DNA of 64,000 nt from Ventricola sp051883735. GTDB taxonomy: Bacteria; Bacillota; Clostridia; Christensenellales; Aristaeellaceae. The position numbers and the translations under genes were made by a program. Within the stretch, counting starts at the first letter, position 1; the number at the start of each line of letters is the position of its first letter. The notes under the pieces are model-generated. The model ran no database searches. It was given only the letters and a program-made list of their open reading frames with translations, and was not told where the DNA came from. The DNA lies in the NCBI GenBank assembly GCA_051883735.1, contig JBJEUH010000083.1, positions 1-64,000 of the forward strand, read 5' to 3'. Positions 35,972 to 43,780 of this stretch are shown here, one piece after another.

Positions 35972-37396
35972 TCAGAACTGCCGCTCGGCGATCAGCTCGC
36001 CCGTCTCCGGGTCCGTGACCCGGATGCGGATTTCCTTTCCATCCTCCCAGGCGCCGAATGCCTCCTCTGTCCTCGTTTCGGCCTCGCCGCCCACCAACTC
36101 GGTGAACGTTCCCTGCGCCCTGTCCAGCTCCAGGAAGTACGCCTCGTCCGCCCAGACCGCCTCGTCGAGGCCCTCGAGCGGGAACATGCTGTTGGACCAT
36201 TTGCTGTACGCCTCCGCCTCGAGGACGTGCTCCCGGACGGTGTTGTGCAGCAGGGTCAGCGTCTGATCGTCCCAATACAGCTCCGCCTGCGCCCGTATGG
36301 CGATGCTGGCGCTCACGCTGTCGTCGTGCAGCAGCATCAGCAGATTGGGCAGCTCGTCCTCCCCGCGGATTTTGTCGCGCTTGTAGGCCGCGTAATCCTT
36401 CCCAGCCTTTTGCCAATCCGCGTAAGCCGCCTCGCCGCGGCGATCCTCGAGGGCAAAGTGCTCCGCCAGATACGCGCCGATGAAATCCGTCACCTTCAGG
36501 CCGCCGGAGGGATTGAGGTGCGCCAGCTCATCGTAGCAGTCCGTCGCGTAGTCCACCACGCTGTCCAGCTGGATAAAGTTGATGTAGGGCACGCCGTATT
36601 CCTCTGCGATGCTGGAGACGGTGTTGGCGTGCATCTGGGATTGCTCGGAGGCCGGATACGGCAGATACACCAGCAGAATCCCGATGCCCCTGCGCCGGCA
36701 TTCCTCAATCGCCATGCGCATGTAGCGGTAGCCCGCGCCCTGCTCCTCGGCGTACTGGTCGTCGTCAATGAGATCGTAATCCCTCGCCGGCGCCACATCG
36801 ATCATCATGTCCGCGCCCTTCTGGACGTTCAGCCTGCGCTTAAAGTCCTTCGGCGTGAGCTTGCTCCAGCGGTCGTGATACTTGCCCAGCGTGAAGTAAT
36901 ACTCCCACCTCATGTCCGCATAGCGGTTTCCGTCGTCGTCCATGGCATGGGGATCGTCGGTGAGATCCTCGATCGCGCGCGCCTTGGTGCGGCTCAGCGG
37001 CCAGAAATCCAGCGCCGTGTGCAGGTCGCCGCTGCTTCCCGTGACCTTGATGTCCTTGCGCACGTCGTTGACCGCGAACACCACCGCCTTGGGGCTCGCG
37101 TAGTCGAGCGCGTTCATCATCGTCCAGTAGCTCACCGCCAGCGTATTGCCATAGCAGGAGAGGTTATAGCCGGGAATGCCGTAATCCTCCCAGATTTCCA
37201 TGGGATACAGGCAGTTGACAAAGCAGCTGTCTCCAAAGAACAGCACGTCGTACTGCTGCGGATTTTGGAGGAACGGCCCGAACTGATCGCCGCTCTCCTT
37301 GCGCTCCAGGAGCCCAGAGAGCGCTCCCAGCACGGCGCAGAGCACGACGCAGAAGAGGACGGCCTCCAGACCGCGCAGAAGGTTTTTTCTTTTCAT
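35972..37396 (-). CDS. Membrane-anchored SGNH/AlgX-like protein, partner of MBOAT
   Basis: 474 residues with an N-terminal membrane anchor (about 8-28). An SGNH-type hydrolase fold follows: the nucleophile motif FFGDSCF (about 52) and the later block HLNPSGG (about 310) with the putative catalytic His. Proteins of this kind (DltD, AlgJ/AlgX, PatB-like) transfer acyl groups onto cell-surface polymers using an acyl carrier made available by an MBOAT protein. The MBOAT gene lies 13 bases upstream, which supports that pairing. Target polymer unknown. The start at 37396 has GAGGAGAGG upstream. Confidence 0.78.
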   Translation of the reverse strand: MKRKNLLRGLEAVLFCVVLCAVLGALSGLLERKESGDQFGPFLQNPQQYDVLFFGDSCFVNCLYPMEIWEDYGIPGYNLSCYGNTLAVSYWTMMNALDYASPKAVVFAVNDVRKDIKVTGSSGDLHTALDFWPLSRTKARAIEDLTDDPHAMDDDGNRYADMRWEYYFTLGKYHDRWSKLTPKDFKRRLNVQKGADMMIDVAPARDYDLIDDDQYAEEQGAGYRYMRMAIEECRRRGIGILLVYLPYPASEQSQMHANTVSSIAEEYGVPYINFIQLDSVVDYATDCYDELAHLNPSGGLKVTDFIGAYLAEHFALEDRRGEAAYADWQKAGKDYAAYKRDKIRGEDELPNLLMLLHDDSVSASIAIRAQAELYWDDQTLTLLHNTVREHVLEAEAYSKWSNSMFPLEGLDEAVWADEAYFLELDRAQGTFTELVGGEAETRTEEAFGAWEDGKEIRIRVTDPETGELIAERQF

Positions 37397-37409
37397 TCCG
37401 AACCTCTCC

Positions 37410-38972
37410 TCAGAACTGGTAGTAGATAAAGGCCGCCTCGTCAAAGCCGGAGCCGTACACGCCAAGCACCAGCACGGCCGCCACGCCCAGGATCAGCACC
37501 AGCCAGCGCAGCGGCAGCTGCTGCCGGCTCACCCAGTCGCGCAGCACGACGCCGCGCTCCTGCACGAGCGAGACGGCAAACAGCAGCGCCGTGCACAAGA
37601 GCAGCAGCGCCGCATCCGCCCGCGGCAGGCCGATCGTGCGCAGCAGCTTCTCCGTCAGTTGGGCGGGGCGCGGATCGCAGAGCGTCGTGCGCAGCATCCG
37701 CAGCGCATCCGCGCCGTGCGCGCAGCGGTCAAAGTACCAGCCGATGTTCACGATCAGGAACGTGCGCAGCACGCGGAAGACGTGGAAGGGCTTTGACGCG
37801 GCCAGCCCCGCGTGCGCGGCGTTCCAGGCCTTGTAGGCCGGCTCCATCGGCGCGGAGAAGGCCAGGATCACGCCGTTGTACAGGCCCCAGAGGATGTAAT
37901 TGCTCGTCGCGCCGTGCCACACGCCCACCAGCAGGAACACGAGGATATTGCCCAGCGCGGCGGGCAGCGCGCGGCCAAACTCCGCGCCAAAGCGCGCCTT
38001 TGCCGCCTTGGACAACCGGGAAACCGGCCGGGTCAGCGCAAACGGATAGAACACATAGTCGCGCATCCACGCGCCCAGGCTGATGTGCCAGCGCCGCCAG
38101 AAATCGCCCAGGGAGACCGCAAAGTACGGCCGCTTGAAGTTCGGCGCCAGCGCGATGCCCATCTGCTGCGCGATGCCGGCGACCAGATCGATGCCGCCGG
38201 AGAAATCGCAGTACTGCTGCAGGGAATACAGCAGCACGCCCAGCACCGTCACCGCGCCGCCGTACACGCCCGCCTCCGCGCCGAAGATCGCGCTGACCGC
38301 CGGCAGCGCCCGGTCCGCGATGACCAGCTTTTTAAACAGGCCCCAGAGCATCAGCAAAAAGCCGCGCTGCAGGTTCTCCCAATCGAAGTCATGCCCCGCC
38401 TCAAGCTGCGGCGCGAGCTGATCGTAGCGGCCGATCGGGCCCTGAATGAGCTGCGGAAAGAACGAAACAAACAGCGCGAATTTTGCCGGATTCCTCTCCG
38501 GCGCATACTTGCCGTTGTACACGTCGATCAGATAGCCCATCGACTGGAACGTGTAAAACGAGATGCCCAGCGGCAGCAGCAGCCCCAGCGGCGACGCGCC
38601 GAACCAGCCGAGCACGTCGTCCGTGTACTTGAGCACGGCGAGGATCGCAAAGTTGAGCGCCAGCACGCAGAAAAACCATGCGCGCTGCCGGCGCTTTCCT
38701 TCGGCCCTGAGCCGCTTCTTCTCCTCCTGCGTCATGGCCGCCTTTCCGGCCTTGATGCGGGCCTTCGTCTGCTCGGCGATGGCGCCGATGCGCAGCGCAG
38801 CCAGCCAGGTGGTCAGCGTGGTCAGCAGGATGAACGGCAGACCGGTCAGCGCCCGCGACGCGTAAAAGCCATAGCTGAACGCAAGCAGAACCATCCACCT
38901 GAAGCGCTTTGGCACGACATAATACGCCGCCATGCAGACAAAGCCATACGCGGCCAGACGAAACAACGACAT
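37410..38972 (-). CDS. MBOAT-family O-acyltransferase
   Basis: 520-residue polytopic membrane protein that moves acyl groups (usually acetyl) across the membrane for modification of exopolysaccharide, peptidoglycan or teichoic acid. Typical landmarks are LGISFYTFQSMGYLIDVY (about 131), FFPQLIQGPIGRY, FWRRWHISLGAWMRDYVFYP, and the catalytic histidine His353 in VGVWHGATSNYILWG. Between helices 2 and 3 there is a charged cytoplasmic loop with AEQTKARIKAGKAAMTQEEK. First gene of a three-gene unit with the SGNH and GH115-like genes. Confidence 0.93.
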   Translation of the reverse strand: MSLFRLAAYGFVCMAAYYVVPKRFRWMVLLAFSYGFYASRALTGLPFILLTTLTTWLAALRIGAIAEQTKARIKAGKAAMTQEEKKRLRAEGKRRQRAWFFCVLALNFAILAVLKYTDDVLGWFGASPLGLLLPLGISFYTFQSMGYLIDVYNGKYAPERNPAKFALFVSFFPQLIQGPIGRYDQLAPQLEAGHDFDWENLQRGFLLMLWGLFKKLVIADRALPAVSAIFGAEAGVYGGAVTVLGVLLYSLQQYCDFSGGIDLVAGIAQQMGIALAPNFKRPYFAVSLGDFWRRWHISLGAWMRDYVFYPFALTRPVSRLSKAAKARFGAEFGRALPAALGNILVFLLVGVWHGATSNYILWGLYNGVILAFSAPMEPAYKAWNAAHAGLAASKPFHVFRVLRTFLIVNIGWYFDRCAHGADALRMLRTTLCDPRPAQLTEKLLRTIGLPRADAALLLLCTALLFAVSLVQERGVVLRDWVSRQQLPLRWLVLILGVAAVLVLGVYGSGFDEAAFIYYQF

Positions 38973-39015
38973 AACCGATCCCCTCGCAACTCAAAAAATA
39001 GGTTTTGTCCGGCGT

Positions 39016-40023
39016 TCAGGCGCTTGTCCCTTTCCGGTTTTCCGCGCGCACCATCACCATCTCCGCCGCGATGCTGACGGCAATCTCCGCCGGGGTGACC
39101 GCGCCGATGCTCAGGCCGACAGGCGTGTGCAGCCGGTCGATCCGCGCCTGCGGCACGCCTTCCTCCAGCAGCTTCCCGGCGATAAACGCCCGCTTGTGCC
39201 CGCCGCCGAGCATGCCGGTATAGGCGTGCTCCGCCTGCATGACCTGGCGCAGGACGCACAGGTCGGCGTCATGCGTGCTGGCCATGGCGAGGATGTAGTC
39301 CTCCTGCGTGAGCGCCATGCGCTCACCGATCCGGTCAAACGGCGCGCAGATCACGCGCTCCGCCTGCGGGAACAGCGCCACTGCGGCCAGCTCCGGCCGG
39401 TCATCATAGACCGTCACGCAGAAGCCCACGGAGGCCAGCAGCGGCGCAAGCGCCTGCGCGCAGTGGCCCGCGCCAAAGATCACCGCCCGCTCGCCCACCG
39501 CAAGCGGCATGACCAAGGCGTTTCCCTCCCGCCAGGCAAACGGGCGGCAGAGCGCCGCCGCATCCGCCGGTGCCTCGCCGCAGACGGGCAGCCTGTCCTC
39601 GTCCAGCAGCGCGGGCGCACCGCCGTCGAGCCGCAGCACCAGCCAGCCGCCTCTGCGCTGACCGATGCGCCTGAGCAGCGCTTCCGCCAGCGCCGTCCAT
39701 CGCGGATCATCCGCCGCAATATATTGAAAGAACACCGCAATCTGCCCGCTGCACGCGGCGCCCGGCGCTTCGCCGCGCTCTCCCTCCGGCCCGCAGACAT
39801 GCAGTCCGGACCGCCCGCCTTCCAGCAGCGACAGGCCGAAGCGCGTCATTTCCTTTTCGCGGAGCCCGCCGCCGACCGTGCCCGCCGCGAGCCCGTCCCG
39901 GGTCAGCACCATCTGCGCGCCCACGCTGCGCGGCACGCTGCCCTCGTGTGCGACCAGCGTCGCCAGCATCGCGTCGTGCCCTGCGCGCATCTGCTCAAGC
40001 AGCGCGGCAAAAACGTCCTTCAT
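39016..40023 (-). CDS. XdhC/CoxI-family protein
   Basis: 335 residues. The N-terminal XdhC/CoxI domain (ATLVAHEGSVPRSVGAQMVL, AAGTVGGG) is followed by a Rossmann domain (VIFGAGHCAQALAPLLASVGF). Such proteins bind molybdenum cofactor and insert its sulfurated form into xanthine dehydrogenase-type enzymes. No molybdoenzyme gene is visible in this window, so its client must lie elsewhere, or the gene has a selenium- or purine-related role as seen in some Clostridia. The start at 40023 has GGAGAAGAA; a longer ORF reading through the terminator hairpin is rejected. Confidence 0.88.
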   Translation of the reverse strand: MKDVFAALLEQMRAGHDAMLATLVAHEGSVPRSVGAQMVLTRDGLAAGTVGGGLREKEMTRFGLSLLEGGRSGLHVCGPEGERGEAPGAACSGQIAVFFQYIAADDPRWTALAEALLRRIGQRRGGWLVLRLDGGAPALLDEDRLPVCGEAPADAAALCRPFAWREGNALVMPLAVGERAVIFGAGHCAQALAPLLASVGFCVTVYDDRPELAAVALFPQAERVICAPFDRIGERMALTQEDYILAMASTHDADLCVLRQVMQAEHAYTGMLGGGHKRAFIAGKLLEEGVPQARIDRLHTPVGLSIGAVTPAEIAVSIAAEMVMVRAENRKGTSA

Positions 40024-40059
40024 TTCTTCTCCACATCCTCGCTTCACGCTGTACTCAGG

Positions 40060-40096
40060 GCGAAAAGAATGACCACCGGTCGTGCCGGTGGTCATA
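40060..40096 (-). terminator. Intrinsic terminator between the FGGY kinase and xdhC genes
   Basis: An 11-bp perfect stem (40069-40079 with 40085-40095), 5-base loop, followed on the minus strand by TTCTTTTCG. The remaining 40097-40243 shows no gene. Confidence 0.75.
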
Positions 40097-40243
40097 AAAA
40101 TACCCTATATCATGGATACCGTTCTCCCACTCTCTGAGAACAGCACTTTTTCTTCAGTACCTGCGCAGCGGCTGCTGCCCGCGGCCGATCCGGAAGCCAA
40201 AGAGATCACCGTATTTGTATTGTATCTGTTTCTTCCGCTTTTT

Positions 40244-41626
40244 TCAAGCCCTGTTTTCAGGGTCTGCGTCCTCCTGCTGATAGCGGATCAGGCGGCGTGC
40301 GCGTGCGCCCGCCTCCTCGCCGCAAAGCGCGCCGACAGCGGACAGCGCCGCGCCCCAGGCCGCCTCCTCGCGATGCACGGGTACCCTGATCTCCATGCCG
40401 AAGCGCTGCCTGAGCACGCGGCGCAGCGCGGGATTCCTTCGCACGCCGTTGCCCGATCCGATCATCACGCGCACGGGCTGCGCGCCGGCGGCGGTCATCT
40501 CGCCGTAAAACGACCAGAGCTCATCCGCCATGCCCCAGAGCACGCCCGCCGTCAGATGCGCCGCGTCGAAATTCCCGTCTCCGATGTTCCCGATGCTGCC
40601 CCGCTCCTGCGGGTTGCTCCGGCTGCCGCAAAAGCGCGTGTTCACGCGCAGCGACGGCGCGTCAATCGCGCGCAGCGCCGCCTCGTTCATCTGCTCGTAG
40701 AGCGAATCCGCTTCGCGGCCCGCCAGCCTCGCGCAGCTCAGAAAAAAGCGGTGCAGCAGCGCATACGCGCGCCCGCCGCACAGGGACGAGCCGACGAGCA
40801 GCATGCTTCCGCCCTCCAGCGGCCTCTGCTCGCACAGCGCAAGCGGCCTTTGCGCGCGGCCCGCCATGGAGACCTGCGCGCCCGTGCCGACATTGACCAG
40901 CACGCTGTGCTCCGGCTCGCTGACCGCGCCGAGGAAGCTCGCCTGATTGTCGCCGATGGCGCAGGCCACGGGCGTCCCGTCCGCGTCCTCGCCGAGGATC
41001 GCGCAGGAGAGCGTCGTATCGGGCAGGATCTGCACCGCCAGCCCGGCGCGCGCCATGGCCGCCCCATCCCATTCGCCGCGCGGCGCATGGAACAGGCCCA
41101 TGCTCGCCGCATTGGAGGCGTGGCAGAGGGGCTGCGTCCGCCCGGTCAGCCGCATGGCGGCGTAGTCCGCGATCGTGCAGAGCTTTGCCGCCTGCGCGGG
41201 GACCTTGCCCAGGCGCGTCAGCGCGAAATGGGTGGTCAGGCCGTAGCCCGTCGCCATGGGATAGCCCGTCAGACGCGAGAGCGCCTGCGCCATGGTCTCC
41301 CCGCCCGCGTCAAGCTCCCCGTGCCCATCCTGCCAGGTGTACAGCGGGCTGACCGCCCGCCCCTGCGCATCCACATACAGCATGCCGTGCATCTGCCCGT
41401 CCAGACCGATGACGCCGATGTGCGCATGGCGCTTTTTCAGGCGCTCCAGCTGCGCGCTCACCTGCGAGACGATCGCCTCCGGGTCCTGCACGCGCTCAAA
41501 CGGATGCCCGCCCGGATACGCCGCCGGATTGGGCGCATTGACGCACTCGAGCGCCTCTCCGCTGTCCGTATCCAGCACGACGAGGGAAATCGTCGTCGTG
41601 CCGATGTCCACGCCAATGGCCCGCAT
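40244..41626 (-). CDS. FGGY-family carbohydrate kinase (sedoheptulokinase-like)
   Basis: 460 residues. The N-terminal phosphate-binding loop is GVDIGTTTISLVVLD, the substrate region GLDGQMHGMLYVD (about 75), and the second-domain motif GNGVRRNPALRRVL (about 395), as in FGGY kinases. Compact size and the GQMHG motif resemble sedoheptulokinase-like members more than xylulokinase or glycerol kinase, but the sugar cannot be fixed from sequence. No transporter or isomerase is adjacent. AGGAGAA precedes the ATG. Confidence 0.8.
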   Translation of the reverse strand: MRAIGVDIGTTTISLVVLDTDSGEALECVNAPNPAAYPGGHPFERVQDPEAIVSQVSAQLERLKKRHAHIGVIGLDGQMHGMLYVDAQGRAVSPLYTWQDGHGELDAGGETMAQALSRLTGYPMATGYGLTTHFALTRLGKVPAQAAKLCTIADYAAMRLTGRTQPLCHASNAASMGLFHAPRGEWDGAAMARAGLAVQILPDTTLSCAILGEDADGTPVACAIGDNQASFLGAVSEPEHSVLVNVGTGAQVSMAGRAQRPLALCEQRPLEGGSMLLVGSSLCGGRAYALLHRFFLSCARLAGREADSLYEQMNEAALRAIDAPSLRVNTRFCGSRSNPQERGSIGNIGDGNFDAAHLTAGVLWGMADELWSFYGEMTAAGAQPVRVMIGSGNGVRRNPALRRVLRQRFGMEIRVPVHREEAAWGAALSAVGALCGEEAGARARRLIRYQQEDADPENRA

Positions 41627-41659
41627 GGTGATTCTCCTTCAGCTCTTTATCGCTGATCA

Positions 41660-41698
41660 ACTGAAAGAAGGGAGAGCCCGGATGAACTCTCCCTTCTG
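41660..41698 (-). terminator. Intrinsic terminator after the GGGtGRT gene
   Basis: An 11-bp perfect stem (41666-41676 with 41687-41697) and 10-base loop on the minus strand, followed by TTCAG. The weak U-tract may allow some read-through into the kinase gene. Confidence 0.7.
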
Positions 41699-41743
41699 CT
41701 TTATGATGCTTGATGAGCAATCACGCCGGGATCTTCCCGCTGA

Positions 41744-42763
41744 TTACTTCGCCAGCGCCTGCGCCACCGCAACGGCCACCGCGACGGTCATGCCGACCAT
41801 CGGGTTGTTGCCCGCGCCCAGGAAGCCCATCATCTCGACGTGCGCCGGGACGGAGGAGCTGCCCGCGAACTGGGCGTCGCCGTGCATGCGGCCCATGGTG
41901 TCGGTCAGGCCGTAGGAAGCCGGGCCAGCCGCCATGTTGTCCGGGTGCAGGGTACGGCCGGTGCCGCCGCCGGAGGCCACGGAGAAGTACTTCTTGCCCT
42001 GCTGGACACATTCCTTCTTGTAGGTGCCGGCGACCGGATGCTGGAAGCGGGTCGGGTTGGTGGAGTTGCCGGTGATGGACACGTCGGCATTCTCGTGCCA
42101 CATGATGGCCACGCCCTCGCGGACGTCGTCAGCGCCGTAGCAGTTGACCTTCGCGCGGTCGCCGGTGGAATACGGGGTGCGGCTGACGATAGTCAGCGCA
42201 TGGTCTTCCTTGACGTCGGCGGAGAGGTAATCGTACTTGGTCTGCACATAGGTGAAGCCGTTGATGCGGGAGATGATCATCGCGGCGTCCTTGCCCAGGC
42301 CGCACAGGATGACGCGCAGGGGGTTCTTACGGACCTTGTTGGCGTTGAGCGCGATCTTGATGGCGCCCTCAGCCGCGGCGAAGGACTCGTGGCCGGCCAG
42401 GAACGCGAAGCACTCGGTCTTCTCGTCCAGCAGCATCGCGCCCAGGTTGCCGTGGCCGTAGCCGACCTGACGCTGATCCGCGACGGAGCCCGGGATGCAG
42501 AAGGCCTGCAGGGCCTCGCCGATGTACTCGGCGGCCTTGGCGGCGGACTCGGCGTTCTTCTTCATCGCGATCGCGGCGCCCAGCTCGTAGGCCCACTTCA
42601 CGTTCTCAAAGCAGATCGGCTGGGTGCTTTCCACGATGCCGTAAGCATCCACGCCCATGGAATTGGTGTAAGCCTTGACCTCGTCAAAGTTCGCGAAGCC
42701 GTACTTCTCCAGAACCGGCTGGAGCTGGGGCATACGACCTTCATAGTTTTCAAACAGAGCCAT
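41744..42763 (-). CDS. GGGtGRT family protein
   Basis: 339 residues. The family's namesake motif is seen as SGGGTGRTLHPDNMAAGP (about 265). The family is highly conserved in anaerobic Firmicutes and other anaerobes, is nearly always beside an IscU/NifU-like scaffold gene as here, and has no assigned activity. The sequence is rich in glycine loops (GYGHGNLGAM, GLGKDAAMI), which suggests nucleotide or cofactor binding. AAGGAGG precedes the ATG; 21 bases separate it from the upstream partner. The highly biased codon use suggests good expression. Confidence 0.92.
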   Translation of the reverse strand: MALFENYEGRMPQLQPVLEKYGFANFDEVKAYTNSMGVDAYGIVESTQPICFENVKWAYELGAAIAMKKNAESAAKAAEYIGEALQAFCIPGSVADQRQVGYGHGNLGAMLLDEKTECFAFLAGHESFAAAEGAIKIALNANKVRKNPLRVILCGLGKDAAMIISRINGFTYVQTKYDYLSADVKEDHALTIVSRTPYSTGDRAKVNCYGADDVREGVAIMWHENADVSITGNSTNPTRFQHPVAGTYKKECVQQGKKYFSVASGGGTGRTLHPDNMAAGPASYGLTDTMGRMHGDAQFAGSSSVPAHVEMMGFLGAGNNPMVGMTVAVAVAVAQALAK

Positions 42764-42784
42764 TTTACGTACGCCTCCTTTTTA

Positions 42785-43486
42785 TTACTCGTTGCGCGGA
42801 TCGATCCACTTCACGGCGCCGTCCTCGGCCTTGAAGCGGCCGTAGGTGCCGATGTTCTTCTCGTACGCCTCGTTCGGGGCCATGCCCTTCTTGATCGCGT
42901 CCATCATCTTGCCCAGGGACAGGAACTGATAGCCGCAGACCTGATCGTCCTTGTCAAGCGCCATCTTGAGCACGTAGCCCTCGGTCATCTCCAGATAACG
43001 GGTGCCCTTGGCCTTGGTGCCGTACATGGTGCCGACCATGGAGCGCAGGCCCTTGCCCAGATCCTCCAGACCGGCGCCGATGCGCAGACCGTCGTCAGAG
43101 AACGCGGACTGGGTGCGGCCGTAGACGATCTGCAGGAACAGCTCGCGCATGGCGGTGTTGATCGCATCGCACACCAGGTCGGTGTTCAGCGCCTCCAGGA
43201 TGGTCTTGCCCGGCAGGATCTCGGACGCCATCGCGGCGGAATGGGTCATGCCGGAGCAGCCGATGGTCTCCACCAGGGCCTCCTCGATGACGCCGTTCTT
43301 CACGTTCAGAGACAGCTTGCAGGCGCCCTGCTGCGGCGCGCACCAGCCGATGCCATGGGTGTAGCCGGAGATGTCCTTGATCTCCTTCGCCTGCACCCAC
43401 TTGCCCTCTTCCGGGATGGGCGCCGGGCCATGATTCGGGCCCTTGGCAACGCAGATCATTTCTTCCACTTCACGGGAATACTGCAT
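42785..43486 (-). CDS. IscU/NifU-like iron-sulfur scaffold family protein paired with GGGtGRT
   Basis: 233 residues. The region with CAPQQGACKL (about 54) and IGCSGMTHSAAMASE (about 79) is the IscU/NifU N-terminal fold with two of the usual cysteines; the third is not obvious. The C-terminal half (GYVLKMALDKDDQVCGYQF onward) is specific to this subfamily. AAGGAGG lies before ATG 43486; the longer ORF upstream has no site. A TATAAT at 43550-43555 (minus strand) with a weak TTCTTT 17 bases before it is the likely promoter. Metal-cluster work with the GGGtGRT protein is inferred from linkage only. Confidence 0.85.
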   Translation of the reverse strand: MQYSREVEEMICVAKGPNHGPAPIPEEGKWVQAKEIKDISGYTHGIGWCAPQQGACKLSLNVKNGVIEEALVETIGCSGMTHSAAMASEILPGKTILEALNTDLVCDAINTAMRELFLQIVYGRTQSAFSDDGLRIGAGLEDLGKGLRSMVGTMYGTKAKGTRYLEMTEGYVLKMALDKDDQVCGYQFLSLGKMMDAIKKGMAPNEAYEKNIGTYGRFKAEDGAVKWIDPRNE

Positions 43487-43692
43487 ATTGTTTGTCCTCC
43501 TTATCCTGATGATTGGAATGGAAAAATGTTGAGTATATGCAACCATCTCATTATAGCACATCCCCCCGTCAAAAAGAAACACCTTTCGCTCATTTTTTCA
43601 CAAGTATGCCAATTTGCGCATCGTTTTTTGCCGTCTGCACAGAGAGAAATATACGGAAAACTCCATACGGGGACAATATTTTTGACCGGGGC

Positions 43693-43721
43693 TTGCTTTG
43701 AATTCGCGGGTATAGTATACT
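43693..43721 (+). promoter_or_regulatory. SigA-type promoter for glnS
   Basis: -35 TTGCTT, 17-base spacer, -10 TATACT; start predicted near 43728, leader about 53 bases. Too short for a T-box. It is divergent from the IscU-like gene's promoter. Confidence 0.65.
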
Positions 43722-43780
43722 ACCGTATTATGGATACTAGGGATTACCATACCCACCCTGTATTCCAAGGAGGGATTCCC

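Noticed and set aside
43567..43572. TTGACG as -35 of the IscU-like gene
   Set aside because: Only 11 bases separate it from the TATAAT, too short for a SigA promoter.
41840..43780. N-terminal extension of glnS by about 640 residues
   Set aside because: The frame merely stays open antisense to the GGGtGRT and IscU-like genes; AAGGAGG and a promoter mark the true start at 43781.
43728..43780. T-box or other riboswitch before glnS
   Set aside because: The leader is only about 53 bases with no specifier or antiterminator structure.
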